Shown: one piece after another, positions 46,463 through 58,156 of the stretch | Layout of the letters: every line of letters starts with the position of its first letter | Position numbering within the stretch: position 1 is the first letter of the stretch | Origin: Sphingomonas vulcanisoli | GTDB lineage: Bacteria; Pseudomonadota; Alphaproteobacteria; Sphingomonadales; Sphingomonadaceae | Direction: 5' to 3' | Length of the DNA stretch: 64,000 nt | NCBI RefSeq assembly: GCF_011761305.1 | Contig: NZ_JAAOZC010000001.1 | Span: forward strand, 186,001 to 250,000 | Position numbers and translations under genes: made by a program | Notes under the pieces: model-generated | Databases searched by the model: none | What the model saw: only the letters and a program-made list of their open reading frames with translations | Told to the model about the DNA's origin: nothing

Positions 46463-48193
46463 TCACTTGTTCGCCGGCCACAGCCGCGTGCTGATCGAGA
46501 ACAGGATGCGCGTGTCGCCGCGCCGCACGGCATAAGGCGCGGCCTTGAGCGGCAGCGCCAGCGAAAGATCGGCGCGCGCCCGCGTGCCCAGCGCCGCGCG
46601 CAGGCCACCACCGATCGAGATCAGCGTGCCGCCGACATCGCCGGGCGAGCTTTCCCCCCGCGTCCAGGCATGGACGGCATCGAGGAAGGTGAAAGGCTGA
46701 AACGAAAAGCCTTTCGCCCCGAGGCGGCCGTAGCGTAGCTCGGTTGCGAGGCCGACGCCGCTGTCGCCGATCGCCGCGCCGGGATCATAGCCCCGGCCGA
46801 TGGTGTAAGCGCCGCCCGAGAATTGCTCGTAGCCGAGCAACGGCGCGAAGGCATATTGCGCGCGTGGGGCGAGCGCGATCGAGAAGGGGCCTGCGATCCG
46901 CGCCTCGGCATTGCCGCTGAACCGGATCAGCGCCGCCTGCGGATCGGCCTCCAGGCGGCTGATCGTGGGGAAATACACACAGTCCGGGAAATAGGGGGCA
47001 TCCCCGCAACCCTTGCTGGCGCCCAGCGCGCTCAGCCCCTTGCGGAATTCCAACGTGCCGTTGGCGCGCCAACGTGCCTGATGATCCGCGGTCGTCACGT
47101 CGCCGCCGCCGAATTCCAGCGTGGCGAAGGCGGTGCGCAGGCGATCGCGGGTCAGCACGAAATCGCCGACGCGCAGATCCTGATCGATGATGTCGATCCC
47201 TCCGCTCGCCGCCAGATCGAAGTTTTGCGATCGGATGAAGGGGTAGCGGGCGAGCGCCGAGCCGACGGTCGTATGGCTCTTGTAATTGATTCCGCTTTCG
47301 GATTCGGTGCGGATCCAGGCATCGGTGAAGCGCGCCCCGATGCTGAGCCCCTGATGCCCGACGCGCAGATCATAGGCCGATTGCACGACGATCTGGCGGC
47401 GCGGATGCGTGCTGGTGAAGACGCCCGCCGAAAGCTGATCGCCCGCTGCGATCACGCCTGCCGCCTGCGCCGCTGCGAGCACGCCCCAGCGGCCGGTATC
47501 GCGGCTGCCGTAGTTCTGGATGCCCGCCTGCAACTGCAGCGCGCGCGGTACGACGACGACATCGGCCGTCACCTCGCCGGGATGCTCGGCGGGGATGAGC
47601 GTGATCGTGATATCCATGCCCGGCAGATCGCGGGCGAGCAGCAGCGTGCGTTCGGCATAGCGCGTGTTGAAGGGCTCCGCCCGCACCAGGCCGCGCAGAT
47701 AGGCCTCGATCAGTCGCTGCCGGCGTCCCGTGACGCCGCGCACCTGGAAGCCGACGAGATGCGCCATCAGCACCTGGAAATGGACGGTCCCCCCGTTGGT
47801 CAGCCGCTGCGGCGGGATTTCGAGGGCGGCGATATAGCCACGTGTGGCGAGGATGGCGGTGGCGGCATCGCGAATCGTGCAGAGATCGCTGGGCGCGACC
47901 GGATGGCCGATCCGCGCACGATAGGCGGGGGCGAGCGTGTCGGGCGACAGCGCCTCGAGGCCATCGAAGCTTACGCCGCCCAGCAGCGTCGATCCGTTCT
48001 CCTGTTCGGCAAGTGGGCAAGGGGCGGCGGCAGGGCCCTTCACGGTCAGGCGCGAGGTTGGCGCATGAGTCTCGGCCGCGCCGCGCTGCACCTCTTCGCG
48101 GGTCGGCGGCGTGAAGGCCGCGGGCGGAGCTGCGGCGGCGAGGGAGGAAAGCGCGAGCGCGGCAGCCGCGAACAGTCCGGCAATCAACCGCAT
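46463..48193 (-). CDS. TpsB-like outer membrane transporter (ShlB/FhaC/HecB family)
   Basis: From the ATG at 48193 the protein has 576 residues, with a signal peptide MRLIAGLFAAAALALSSLAA. POTRA-type domains follow (about 60-230: VSFDGLEALSPDTLAPAYRARIG, then TRGYIAALEIP). The C-terminal beta-barrel ends in FSISTRLWPANK and carries the VRGY/FxxGG-like GGAYTIGRGYDPGA. Such proteins export two-partner secretion exoproteins. No TpsA partner lies in the window. Confidence 0.88.
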   Translation of the reverse strand: MRLIAGLFAAAALALSSLAAAAPPAAFTPPTREEVQRGAAETHAPTSRLTVKGPAAAPCPLAEQENGSTLLGGVSFDGLEALSPDTLAPAYRARIGHPVAPSDLCTIRDAATAILATRGYIAALEIPPQRLTNGGTVHFQVLMAHLVGFQVRGVTGRRQRLIEAYLRGLVRAEPFNTRYAERTLLLARDLPGMDITITLIPAEHPGEVTADVVVVPRALQLQAGIQNYGSRDTGRWGVLAAAQAAGVIAAGDQLSAGVFTSTHPRRQIVVQSAYDLRVGHQGLSIGARFTDAWIRTESESGINYKSHTTVGSALARYPFIRSQNFDLAASGGIDIIDQDLRVGDFVLTRDRLRTAFATLEFGGGDVTTADHQARWRANGTLEFRKGLSALGASKGCGDAPYFPDCVYFPTISRLEADPQAALIRFSGNAEARIAGPFSIALAPRAQYAFAPLLGYEQFSGGAYTIGRGYDPGAAIGDSGVGLATELRYGRLGAKGFSFQPFTFLDAVHAWTRGESSPGDVGGTLISIGGGLRAALGTRARADLSLALPLKAAPYAVRRGDTRILFSISTRLWPANK

Positions 48194-48296
48194 CGCGCTC
48201 CCCCTCAGGCCCGCGCACCATCGCACCGGCTTCCCCTCGGAGCCTCGCTCAAATATCGCTCCTCCACCAGCGTAAAGGGAGGGTGGCGAGCGCAAG

Positions 48297-49019
48297 ATGA
48301 ACGATGTTGCGCTTCAGGCCGTGCTGGCGGGCATTGTTGGGGCGGTGGTCGGCAGCTTTCTGGCGACGCTGGCGATCCGCTGGCCCGCGGGGCGATCGAT
48401 CGCGCGGGGCCGGTCGGCCTGCGACGGTTGCGGGCTTGTGCTGGCACCAGGGCGATTGGTGCCGCTGGTCAGCTACGCGGGTACGCGCGGGCGGTGTTCC
48501 GCCTGTGGCGCGGCGATCGATTGGCGGCATCCCGCGATGGAAGTGGCCTGCGCGGCGATCGGCGGGATCGCGCTATGGATCGCGCCCGGGCCGGCGGGGT
48601 GGCTAGGGGCGCTGTTCGGCTGGGCGCTGGGAGTGCTGGCTTTGCTCGATGCCGATCATTTCTGGCTGCCCGATGTGCTGACCTTGCCGCTGCTTGCGGG
48701 CGGGCTCGTCGTGGGTGTGCCGCCGTTCGGCGCTCGGCTGATCGGGGCGGCGGCGGGGTGGGCGGTGCTGGCTTTGCTGGCCTATCTCTATCGCCGCGCG
48801 CGGGGGCGGATCGGGCTGGGGCAGGGGGATGCCAAGCTGCTGGGCGCTATCGGGGCGTGGCTTGGCTGGGCGGTGTTGCCTTGGGTGGTGCTGGGAGCGT
48901 GCGCGATCGGGATCGCGTGGGCGCTGGTCCGGGGAATGCGGCGCGACGATCGCTTGCCGTTTGGAGCCTTGCTGGCCGGCGCGGCTTGGGCGGGTTGGGT
49001 GTTGCTCCAACTTTATTAA
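48297..49019 (+). CDS. Prepilin peptidase (A24 family)
   Basis: This 240-residue membrane protein has the N-terminal cysteine tetrad (CDGCG and CSACG). The two catalytic aspartates lie in LDADHFWLPD and GQGDAKLLGAIG. It cleaves and N-methylates type IV pilin or pseudopilin leaders. No pilin or secretion genes are adjacent. It is divergent from the TpsB-like gene. Confidence 0.92.
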   Translation: MNDVALQAVLAGIVGAVVGSFLATLAIRWPAGRSIARGRSACDGCGLVLAPGRLVPLVSYAGTRGRCSACGAAIDWRHPAMEVACAAIGGIALWIAPGPAGWLGALFGWALGVLALLDADHFWLPDVLTLPLLAGGLVVGVPPFGARLIGAAAGWAVLALLAYLYRRARGRIGLGQGDAKLLGAIGAWLGWAVLPWVVLGACAIGIAWALVRGMRRDDRLPFGALLAGAAWAGWVLLQLY

Positions 49020-49020
49020 A

Positions 49021-49104
49021 TCCGTTCGCCCTGAGCTTGTCGAAGGGCTGCTCTTCGTCGCCCGCAAAGAACAACAGTGCTTCGACAGGCTCAACACGAA
49101 CGGA
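49021..49104. repeat. Palindromic repeat, family B, copy 3, between convergent stops
   Basis: The ends are TCCGTTCGCCCTGAGCTTGT and a partner CGACAGGCTCAACACGAACG. It starts one base after the prepilin peptidase stop and ends two bases before the acs stop. Confidence 0.88.
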
Positions 49105-49106
49105 CG

Positions 49107-51044
<1,938 letters not shown>

Positions 51045-51048
51045 CCTC

Positions 51049-52011
51049 TCAGGCCTCTTTCTCATTGGCATAGCGCCGCGCCAGGAAGGCACAGGCCATC
51101 AGCTGCATCTGGTGGAATAGCATGATCGGCAGCAGGATCACGCCCACTTCCGGACCCGGAAACAGCACGCGCGCCATTGGCACGCCCTGCACCAGGCTCT
51201 TCTTGGTGCCACAGAACAGGATGGTGATGCGATCCTCGCGGTCGAAGCCCAGCAGGCGACCGATGCCGAAGGTCATGCCCAGCGCAATGGCGAGCAGCAC
51301 GACGTTGACCGCGAGCAAAACGGCCAAGCTGGCGGGCGCCAGTTGGTGCCACAGCCCCTCCAGCACCGCCGCGGAAAAAGCACTGTAGACGGCGATGAGG
51401 ATGGTCGAGCGATCGGTATAGCCGATGATCGGCTTATACCGCTCCACGAAGCCCCTGATCCATGGCCGCAGCAGATGGCCGGCGGCGAAGGGCAAGAAGA
51501 TTTCAAGCGCGACTTTGCCGACGCCGGACGCGCCGCCTCCACCGCCATGCGTCCCCGCCAAGACCCCCATAAGCACGGGCGTGACGAAGATGCCGAGCAG
51601 CTGGCTGGCCGAAGCCGACGCAATCGCTGCCGGCACGTTGCCGCGGGCGATCGATACGAAGGCGACAGCCGATTGTACGGTGGACGGCAAAGCGCAGACG
51701 AACAGCACCCCGATCCACAGATCCTTTGGCATCAATCCGGGCGCCAGACGTTCGCCGATGATGCCGACGATCGGAAACAGGATGAAGGTGATGACGAGGA
51801 TCGTCAGATGCAGCCGCCAGCTTGCGAGGCCGGCGACCACCTCCTCGCGCGCCAGCTTGGCGCCGTGGAAGAAGAACAGCGCCACCACCGTCGCGATCGA
51901 AAGCCAGCCGACAACCACCGCGAAGCCGCCGCGCGCGGGCAGGAAGGTCGCCAGCAGCACCGTGCCGACGAGCCAGAGCAGGAAGGGATCGGGGATCAGC
52001 CGTTTCAGCAT
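51049..52011 (-). CDS. Bile acid:sodium symporter-family permease (SBF-like, YfeH type)
   Basis: This 320-residue membrane protein has about ten hydrophobic segments. Family signatures are [36 protein letters not shown], and [18 protein letters not shown] near the end. It is the operon partner of acs, so transport of a small organic acid is possible but not shown. The ATG at 52011 is chosen; a longer frame to 52089 is less likely. Confidence 0.9.
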   Translation of the reverse strand: MLKRLIPDPFLLWLVGTVLLATFLPARGGFAVVVGWLSIATVVALFFFHGAKLAREEVVAGLASWRLHLTILVITFILFPIVGIIGERLAPGLMPKDLWIGVLFVCALPSTVQSAVAFVSIARGNVPAAIASASASQLLGIFVTPVLMGVLAGTHGGGGGASGVGKVALEIFLPFAAGHLLRPWIRGFVERYKPIIGYTDRSTILIAVYSAFSAAVLEGLWHQLAPASLAVLLAVNVVLLAIALGMTFGIGRLLGFDREDRITILFCGTKKSLVQGVPMARVLFPGPEVGVILLPIMLFHQMQLMACAFLARRYANEKEA

Positions 52012-52153
52012 CTTGCCGCCTTTGGCAGCGGATGCGGCGCAGGCCAACCGCCTTGCGCGGGACATCGGCGATGGGTTCGAACGCGGCAAGCCTGGAACTG
52101 ACGTAGGTTAATCCCGTTATGCGCGCACAAGTTTATGATGTTGGAGAAGTAGG

Positions 52154-52792
52154 ATGCGTATCGCACGTCTGGCGCAGGGCGCCGCACTTTCAGGCCTGAT
52201 CGCGCTGGCCACCACGGCCGCTTATGCTGAAGGCAAGGGCGATCGCGCCCAGCAGGCGATTGCTGCTGCGCAGGGCAAGATCGAGGCTGCGGGCCATGTC
52301 GCCACCCTAGGGGAGTCGGCGCATATCCGCGCCGATGCCACCGCCGCGCTGAACATGGCGCGCGAGGATGCCTCCGCCGGCCATAAGGAACGCGCCATCC
52401 AGGAGGCAATCCACGCGGGGGAGCTGGCCGATCACGCTTTGGCCGAAGCCAATCAGGCGCAGCAGGCCGCTAACGGCGCCAATGCCGCCGCTGCGCAGGA
52501 TGCGCAGGCCCAGGCCGCCGATGCCAACGCCCGTGCGGCCGAAGCCACCGCCCGTGCCGATGCCGCGCAGCAAGCGGCTCAGTCGGCAGCGGCCGATGCC
52601 GCCGCTGCCCGTGCTCAGCCGCCGGTGGTCGTAGCCCAGGCGCCTACCGCAACGCAGGTGACGACCGAAACGACCAAGAGCTCGACCGCGACGCCTGCGC
52701 GCACACATGTCGTAAAGAAGGTCGTCAAGGTGCCGGCCCGCTCGGCGACCACCGAGAAGACCACGACGACGGTTTCGACTACGCCGCAATAA
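52154..52792 (+). CDS. Alanine-rich exported protein (DUF4398-like)
   Basis: A signal peptide (MRIARLAQGAALSGLIALAT, cleavage after AYA) leads into about 120 residues of alanine- and glutamine-rich helix, probably coiled coil. A threonine-rich basic tail follows (VVKKVVKVPARS, then TTTTVSTTP). It is probably periplasmic or cell-wall associated. Low complexity prevents a firmer family call. An intrinsic terminator follows. Confidence 0.75.
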   Translation: MRIARLAQGAALSGLIALATTAAYAEGKGDRAQQAIAAAQGKIEAAGHVATLGESAHIRADATAALNMAREDASAGHKERAIQEAIHAGELADHALAEANQAQQAANGANAAAAQDAQAQAADANARAAEATARADAAQQAAQSAAADAAAARAQPPVVVAQAPTATQVTTETTKSSTATPARTHVVKKVVKVPARSATTEKTTTTVSTTPQ

Positions 52793-52811
52793 GCGATCGT
52801 ACATCGCAACA

Positions 52812-52846
52812 AAGGGCGCCGTTCGAGAGGACGGCGCCCTTTTCTT
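52812..52846 (+). terminator. Intrinsic terminator after the alanine-rich protein gene
   Basis: A perfect 11-base stem (AAGGGCGCCGT with ACGGCGCCCTT) with an 8-base loop is followed by TTTCTT. This is the clearest rho-independent terminator in the window. Confidence 0.9.
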
Positions 52847-52870
52847 ATCCTCCCCCTGGCGGGGGAGGAT
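52847..52870. repeat. Short hairpin, half copy of family A
   Basis: ATCCTCCCCC-TGGC-GGGGGAGGAT is a perfect 10-base hairpin identical in type to the end hairpins of family A, but without the rest of the element. Confidence 0.7.
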
Positions 52871-52919
52871 TTGGATTGGGTGACGCCCGCCCGCCGCTCT
52901 GCTAACCGCCGCGGCAATC

Positions 52920-54503
52920 ATGGCATCCTCCGCACCATTTCCGCGCCGCACCTTCGCGATCATCTCCCACCCCGACGCCGGCAAGACCACGCTGACCGAA
53001 AAGCTCCTGCTGTTTGGCGGCGCGATCCATGCCGCGGGCGAGGTGCGCGCACGGGGGCAGGCGCGGCGTGCGCGATCGGACTGGATGAAGATCGAGCAAC
53101 AGCGCGGCATCTCGGTCACATCGTCCGTGATGACATTCGAACGGGACGGCATCACGTTCAACCTGCTCGATACGCCCGGCCACGAAGACTTCTCGGAAGA
53201 CACCTACCGGACGCTGACCGCGGTCGACTCGGCGGTGATGGTGATCGACGCGGCGCGCGGCATCGAGGCGCAGACGCGCAAATTGTTTGAGGTCTGTCGG
53301 CTGCGCAACGTGCCGATCATCACCTTTGTCAACAAGGTCGATCGCGAGGGGCGCGAAGTATTCGCTCTGCTCGACGAGATCGCCGATGCGCTGGCGCTCG
53401 ACGTCTGCCCGATGATGTGGCCGGTGGGCATGGGCGGCGAGTTCGAGGGCATCTATGACCTTGCCCGCGACAAACTTTATCTGCCGGCCGACGATGCCAC
53501 TGGCGCCTATGAAGGCAGGCAGGAAACTGTCTCCGGCCTCGATGATGCCAAGCTGGAGTCGATCCTCACCGAACGCGGCCTCGGAAAGCTGCGCGAGGAG
53601 GCGGAGCTGGGGCAGGCGGGCTATGCCGCGTTCGATGAGACCGCCTATCGCGCGGGCGATCTGACGCCGGTCTATTTCGGATCGGCGCTCAAGGACTTCG
53701 GCGTCGAGCAACTGATCGATGCGCTCGCCGATTTCGCGCCGTCCCCGCGCCCCCAGCCTGCCGAGCCACGCGAGGTTAATCCTGACGAATCAAGTGTCTC
53801 CGGCTTCATCTTCAAAGTTCAGGCGAACATGAACCCGCAGCACCGCGATCGCATCGCCTTCATGCGGCTGTGCGCGGGCCGCTTCCGGCGCGGCATGAAG
53901 CTCGCCCAGATCGGCACCGGCAAGACCATCGCGGTTCACTCGCCTTTGCTGTTCATGGCGCGCGACCGCGAACTTGCCGACGAGGCCTTTCCCGGCGACA
54001 TCATCGGCATCCCGAACCATGGAACACTGCGCGTCGGCGACACTTTGACCGAGGGCGAGGAGCTGCGCTTCACCGGGCTGCCGAACTTCGCGCCCGAAAT
54101 CCTGCGCCGCATCCGCCTCGCCGACCCCACCAAGACCAAGCAGCTGCGCAACGCGCTCAACGATATGGCGGAGGAGGGGATCATGCAGGTTTTCCACCCC
54201 GCCATCGGCTCCAACTGGATTGTTGGCGTCGTCGGCCAGCTCCAGCTCGAAGTGCTGATCTCGCGCCTCCAGGCCGAGTATAAGGTCGATGCCGGGTTCG
54301 AGGCCTCCCCGTGGGAAACTGCGCGCTGGGTCTCGGCGGGGGAGCCCAAGCTCCTCGATGGCTTCATCGCCGATCACCGCGCCGCCATGGCCGAAGACCG
54401 CGACGGCGCCCCCGTGTTCATGGCCAAGGACAATTGGGAGCTGAGCTACGTCCAGCAACGCAATCCGGAGCTGCGCTTCGCGGCGACCAAAGACCGGCGC
54501 TAA
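52920..54503 (+). CDS. prfC: Peptide chain release factor 3
   Basis: RF3 is a GTPase that removes RF1/RF2 from the ribosome after termination. G1 is SHPDAGKTTLTEK, G3 is DTPGHEDFSEDTYR, and G4 is NKVDREG. It shows the RF3-type insert and C-terminal regions ending in LSYVQQRNPELRF. The 527 residues match the family. The ATG at 52920 is clear. Confidence 0.96.
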   Translation: MASSAPFPRRTFAIISHPDAGKTTLTEKLLLFGGAIHAAGEVRARGQARRARSDWMKIEQQRGISVTSSVMTFERDGITFNLLDTPGHEDFSEDTYRTLTAVDSAVMVIDAARGIEAQTRKLFEVCRLRNVPIITFVNKVDREGREVFALLDEIADALALDVCPMMWPVGMGGEFEGIYDLARDKLYLPADDATGAYEGRQETVSGLDDAKLESILTERGLGKLREEAELGQAGYAAFDETAYRAGDLTPVYFGSALKDFGVEQLIDALADFAPSPRPQPAEPREVNPDESSVSGFIFKVQANMNPQHRDRIAFMRLCAGRFRRGMKLAQIGTGKTIAVHSPLLFMARDRELADEAFPGDIIGIPNHGTLRVGDTLTEGEELRFTGLPNFAPEILRRIRLADPTKTKQLRNALNDMAEEGIMQVFHPAIGSNWIVGVVGQLQLEVLISRLQAEYKVDAGFEASPWETARWVSAGEPKLLDGFIADHRAAMAEDRDGAPVFMAKDNWELSYVQQRNPELRFAATKDRR

Positions 54504-54521
54504 AGCGACCCCCCGCTTCTT

Positions 54522-54604
54522 CCGCTTGCCCTGAGCCTGTCGAAGGGCCGTCCTTCTTGTGCACCCGATCAAGGACGGTGCTTCGACAAGCTCAGCACAA
54601 ACGG
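54522..54604. repeat. Palindromic repeat, family B, copy 4, between convergent genes
   Basis: The ends are CCGCTTGCCCTGAGCCTGTC and a partner GACAAGCTCAGCACAAACGG. It lies in the gap between the prfC stop and the convergent phosphodiesterase gene. Confidence 0.85.
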
Positions 54605-54623
54605 TGGTTAACAAAAGTGCCGA

Positions 54624-55853
54624 TCAGCGCTTGAGCACGCTGCGAAACACCGCATCCGTGCCGTCCACCTGGTGCGGCGGCAGGCCGATCAGGTCGCGTA
54701 GCAGCGGCTCGACAGCGACATTGTCGAAGATCGGCAGGGTGCGGCCGGCGCGGAACGCCGGGCCGTTGGCGATGAACAGCGCGCGCATCTCGGGCGCCTG
54801 ATTGTCATAGCCGTGCGCGCCGGGTTCGAGGCCGTCCTTGGGCGCCTCGCTGGCGATCGTCCAGCCGATATCGGCCAGGCAGACGTAGGACGCAATGCGC
54901 GGGTTGGTGCCGTAGCGGAAGCGGACGGGCATCTCCGCCTTGCGCCAGCATTGGACATGATCGTGGTGCGCCAGCAGCGCGCGCTCCAGCGCCGCCTCAC
55001 GGCCCGGCACCGCGTACAAGGTGGCGATCGGCTCCTTTTCCACCGCGCGGAAATCGGCGGGATCGGCGAGGGCGCTGGTCAGGATCAGGCCGTCGGGCCG
55101 CACCGCCGCCATGCCGTGATCGGCCACGATCACCAGATTGGCGGGCTGGCGGAGCGCGGCTAGACCGTCGATCAGTCCGCCGATCGTCCGGTCGATGTCG
55201 ACCAGCGCCGCGTTCAGCTCCGGCGAATCCGGTCCGTGATGGTGGCCGGCGGTATCGATCGTATCGAAATAGAGCGTGATGAAGCGCGGCCGGATCGCCC
55301 CCGGACGCCGCAGCCAATCCATCACGGCCTGCACGCGCTGCGGCCCCTTCACCTCGGCATTGAACTGCATCCAGTCGGCCGGGCGCGTGCCGCCGATGAT
55401 CAATTTATCATGCGCGATCGTCCGCTTGAACCCGCCGACCTGCACGTTCGATCCCGGCCAGAACATCGTCGCGGTGCGGACGCCGGCCTTTTCGGCGTCG
55501 GCCCAGATCGGCATTGCCGCGTTCCACCAGAAGGGATCGTCGCTCTTCATATCGAACTGCTCGCCCGGGCGCGCCGGGTCCTCCATCTTGTTGGCGACGA
55601 TGCCGTGGTGATCGGGAACGAGGCCGGTGACGAGCGTCCAGTGGTTGGGAAAAGTGATGCTCGGGAAGGAGGGACGCATCGCGGCGCGCACGCCGTTCGC
55701 CGCCAGCGCGTGGAGGCGCGGCGTCAGCCCGCGATCGAGATAATCGGCGCGGAAGCCGTCGATCGAGACGAGGATCGTCACCGGTGCGCGCCTTTCGGCC
55801 AGTGCCGGCGTGGCGAGCAGCAGGAGCAGGGCGAATCGAAGGAAACTGAGCAT
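54624..55853 (-). CDS. Exported nucleotide pyrophosphatase/phosphodiesterase (NPP family)
   Basis: The ATG at 55853 gives 409 residues with a signal peptide MLSFLRFALLLLLATPALA. The zinc sites and nucleophile of the NPP/alkaline phosphatase superfamily are visible: SIDGFRADYL, the threonine in PSITFPNHWT, DTIDTAGHHHGP, VADHGM and GAHGYDN. It hydrolyses nucleotide phosphodiester or pyrophosphate bonds in the periplasm. It has homologues in Xanthomonas and sphingomonads. Confidence 0.93.
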   Translation of the reverse strand: MLSFLRFALLLLLATPALAERRAPVTILVSIDGFRADYLDRGLTPRLHALAANGVRAAMRPSFPSITFPNHWTLVTGLVPDHHGIVANKMEDPARPGEQFDMKSDDPFWWNAAMPIWADAEKAGVRTATMFWPGSNVQVGGFKRTIAHDKLIIGGTRPADWMQFNAEVKGPQRVQAVMDWLRRPGAIRPRFITLYFDTIDTAGHHHGPDSPELNAALVDIDRTIGGLIDGLAALRQPANLVIVADHGMAAVRPDGLILTSALADPADFRAVEKEPIATLYAVPGREAALERALLAHHDHVQCWRKAEMPVRFRYGTNPRIASYVCLADIGWTIASEAPKDGLEPGAHGYDNQAPEMRALFIANGPAFRAGRTLPIFDNVAVEPLLRDLIGLPPHQVDGTDAVFRSVLKR

Positions 55854-56043
55854 CGCGCCATAGTGGCGAAGCAATGTGACAGGCGAAAGAGTGCTGCGAG
55901 CGGGAATCGACGGAGGCGAAACGGAGAACATGAGAAAAAAGCCCATAAATCTGCCGTATTAGGAGGGCCTTAACCAAAGGCGCGGCAGAAACTTTGATCA
56001 GGCCGCCAGAGCTGTGGAGAGTCACTAGCCAGGAGAACCCCTC

Positions 56044-57066
56044 ATGCAGGACCGCGTGCTTGATCTCGCTTATGAAGTCTCCCGGATTACCGAGGAGAAA
56101 GTGGGCGTCATCGAACAGGTGATGCGGCAGACCGGCATCCTGGCGATCAATGCGCGCCTGGAAGCGGCGCGTGCGGGCAGCGCGGGCAGCGCCTTTTCGA
56201 TCGTCGCGCAGGAGGTCGGCAGCGTTGCGCAGGCGATCCGCAACGTCTCGGCCGATCTTCGCGCCGCCATTGCCGGCAACGTCGCGCTGCTGGAAAGCGC
56301 GGGCGAGCGTATGCGGGTCGAGATGCGCGGCGCGCGCTTCACCGATCTTGCGCGCAACGCTATCGAGATCATCGACCGCAACCTTTATGAACGCTCCTGC
56401 GACGTGCGCTGGTGGGCGACGGACAGTGCCGTGGTCGACGTCCTCGCCTATGACACGCCCGAAGCGCGCGATTTCGCAACGCGGCGGCTGGCGACGATCC
56501 TGCGGTCCTACACCGTTTACCTCGATCTATGGGTGGCGGATGCGGCGGGGCGGGTCGTCGCCAACGGGCGACCGGAACGGTATCCGCATGTCATCGGCAG
56601 CGATGTTTCGGGCACGACGTGGTTCCGCGAGGCGATGCGCACCCACAGCGGCGAAGACTTCCACGTCTGCGACATCGAAGCCGCCGCCGCACTGTTCGGC
56701 GCGCCCGTCGCCACCTACTCCACCGCGGTCCGGCGCGGCGGGGAGACGCAGGGCGAGCGGCTCGGTGCGCTCGGTATCTTTTTCGATTGGGAGCCGCAGG
56801 CTACCGCGATCGTCTCCGGTGTCCGGCAATCGGGCGAGGAGCCGGGCGCCTGCGTGATGATGCTCGATCAAGACATGCGCGTCATTGCGGCAAGCAATCC
56901 AGAGCGGCGCGACACCCGCTTTTCACTGCGGATCGATCATCCCGAGCGCGGTTATTATGTCAGCGGCGATCGGCTGATCGCCTACGCGCTGACGCCCGGA
57001 TATGAAACCTACCGGGGTCTCGGCTGGTACGGCTGCATCGATGCGCCGCTGGCGCCTTCCAACTGA
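56044..57066 (+). CDS. Soluble chemoreceptor-like protein with inverted domain order
   Basis: The first about 90 residues contain the tip of a methyl-accepting chemotaxis signalling hairpin (ILAINARLEAARAGSAGSAF, then SIVAQEVGSVAQ). The rest (about 110-340) is a Cache/PDC-like sensor (VYLDLWVADAAGRVVANGR, DVSGTTWFREAM, YSTAVRR). There is no membrane segment or signal peptide. In ordinary receptors the sensor comes first and the hairpin last. The short hairpin lacks the long methylation bundle. It is probably a cytoplasmic sensor that docks on CheA/CheW or another partner. Confidence 0.82.
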   Translation: MQDRVLDLAYEVSRITEEKVGVIEQVMRQTGILAINARLEAARAGSAGSAFSIVAQEVGSVAQAIRNVSADLRAAIAGNVALLESAGERMRVEMRGARFTDLARNAIEIIDRNLYERSCDVRWWATDSAVVDVLAYDTPEARDFATRRLATILRSYTVYLDLWVADAAGRVVANGRPERYPHVIGSDVSGTTWFREAMRTHSGEDFHVCDIEAAAALFGAPVATYSTAVRRGGETQGERLGALGIFFDWEPQATAIVSGVRQSGEEPGACVMMLDQDMRVIAASNPERRDTRFSLRIDHPERGYYVSGDRLIAYALTPGYETYRGLGWYGCIDAPLAPSN

Positions 57067-57119
57067 GCGCAACAGAGCGTTCGATTGGGCTTCAGACTCA
57101 AAGGTCGCGGTTCGGCCGC

Positions 57120-58133
57120 TCAATCGTAGCGATACGGATTTCTGTCGATCGTCGTCGTCCCGCGGGTTTGATTGCAGAGAAAGACCGTGCCCGTATAATA
57201 TATTCCGGGCTTGGTGATGGTCTTGGCGAATTCGTAAGACGAGCGGAGCTGCTCCACGGTCATCTGTACGGGTGCCTCGTCGGGCTGGTAAGTCATCCCA
57301 TAGGCATAGTCTTGGCCATCCTTGCTCATCTCGACATGACAACCCATGACATGGCTGACCGGATGCGTGTCGCAGAAGCGGATCAGGCGCGTCATGCTAT
57401 CGAACCAGGGCTGCCAGAAGCTGATGTAGCATCGTCCCCGATAGAACATGTCGCCGGTGAAGAGGATCTGCGTGTAGCTGTCGTAATAGGCGAATTCGGC
57501 GATGACGTGGCCCGGTGATCCCCAGATCAAGATCTCCCGCCCGCCTAGATCAAGCGCGACCTGCTGCTCGGGGAAGTTGGTCATTCCCCAGAAACCGAAC
57601 ATCTCTTCCTGGGTCAGGCCCATGTACCGCGTGTTGGGGCGATCCGCGAACTGGTTGGTGGCGGCATAATGATCGGAATGCAGGTGGGTGAAGGCGACGA
57701 GCAGCTCCATGCTCGCCGGATCGCGGCCGTTGCGCGCGCACCATTCATCGATGCATTTATCGACCACGCCGCGAAAATCCCAATCGGTGCGTAGCTGCAC
57801 GAAGCCTTCATCGAGCAGCAGGATGCGGTCGTTGCCAAAATAGAGCGGGGCGAACGGCGCCTCGTAGCTATACGCCTTGTTCTGGCGCAGAATCGCCGTG
57901 TGGGCATTGTACCAGTGGACGTGAACCGGCGGATCGGTGTTGTCCATGCAGGAGGGCGAGCCGCAAATCCACTTTTCGGGGAAGCTGCCCGGCGCGGGCA
58001 GATGGCTCTTGAAATCGATCGGCGCCGGATCAGGAGCCAGCGTGGCGGCATTGGCCAGCCCCGCGATCGTGTTCGCCAGCCCTACGGTCGTGGCTGCGGC
58101 GGCGGGGTAGGAGAGGAAGGTGCGACGGTTCAT
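57120..58133 (-). CDS. Exported MBL-fold metallohydrolase, complete metal site
   Basis: This 337-residue protein starts MNRRTFLSYPAAAATTVGLA, a possible Tat-type leader. The metallo-beta-lactamase ligands are present: HLHSDH (H150, H152, D154, H155), H209 in GSPGHVIAE, D228 in FTGDMFYRG and H266 in GCHVEMS. The reaction is unknown. It lies 23 bases downstream of a paralogue read in the same direction, and the two are probably one transcript. Confidence 0.87.
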   Translation of the reverse strand: MNRRTFLSYPAAAATTVGLANTIAGLANAATLAPDPAPIDFKSHLPAPGSFPEKWICGSPSCMDNTDPPVHVHWYNAHTAILRQNKAYSYEAPFAPLYFGNDRILLLDEGFVQLRTDWDFRGVVDKCIDEWCARNGRDPASMELLVAFTHLHSDHYAATNQFADRPNTRYMGLTQEEMFGFWGMTNFPEQQVALDLGGREILIWGSPGHVIAEFAYYDSYTQILFTGDMFYRGRCYISFWQPWFDSMTRLIRFCDTHPVSHVMGCHVEMSKDGQDYAYGMTYQPDEAPVQMTVEQLRSSYEFAKTITKPGIYYTGTVFLCNQTRGTTTIDRNPYRYD

Positions 58134-58156
58134 GATATTACCTCGTCGGTCGATCG

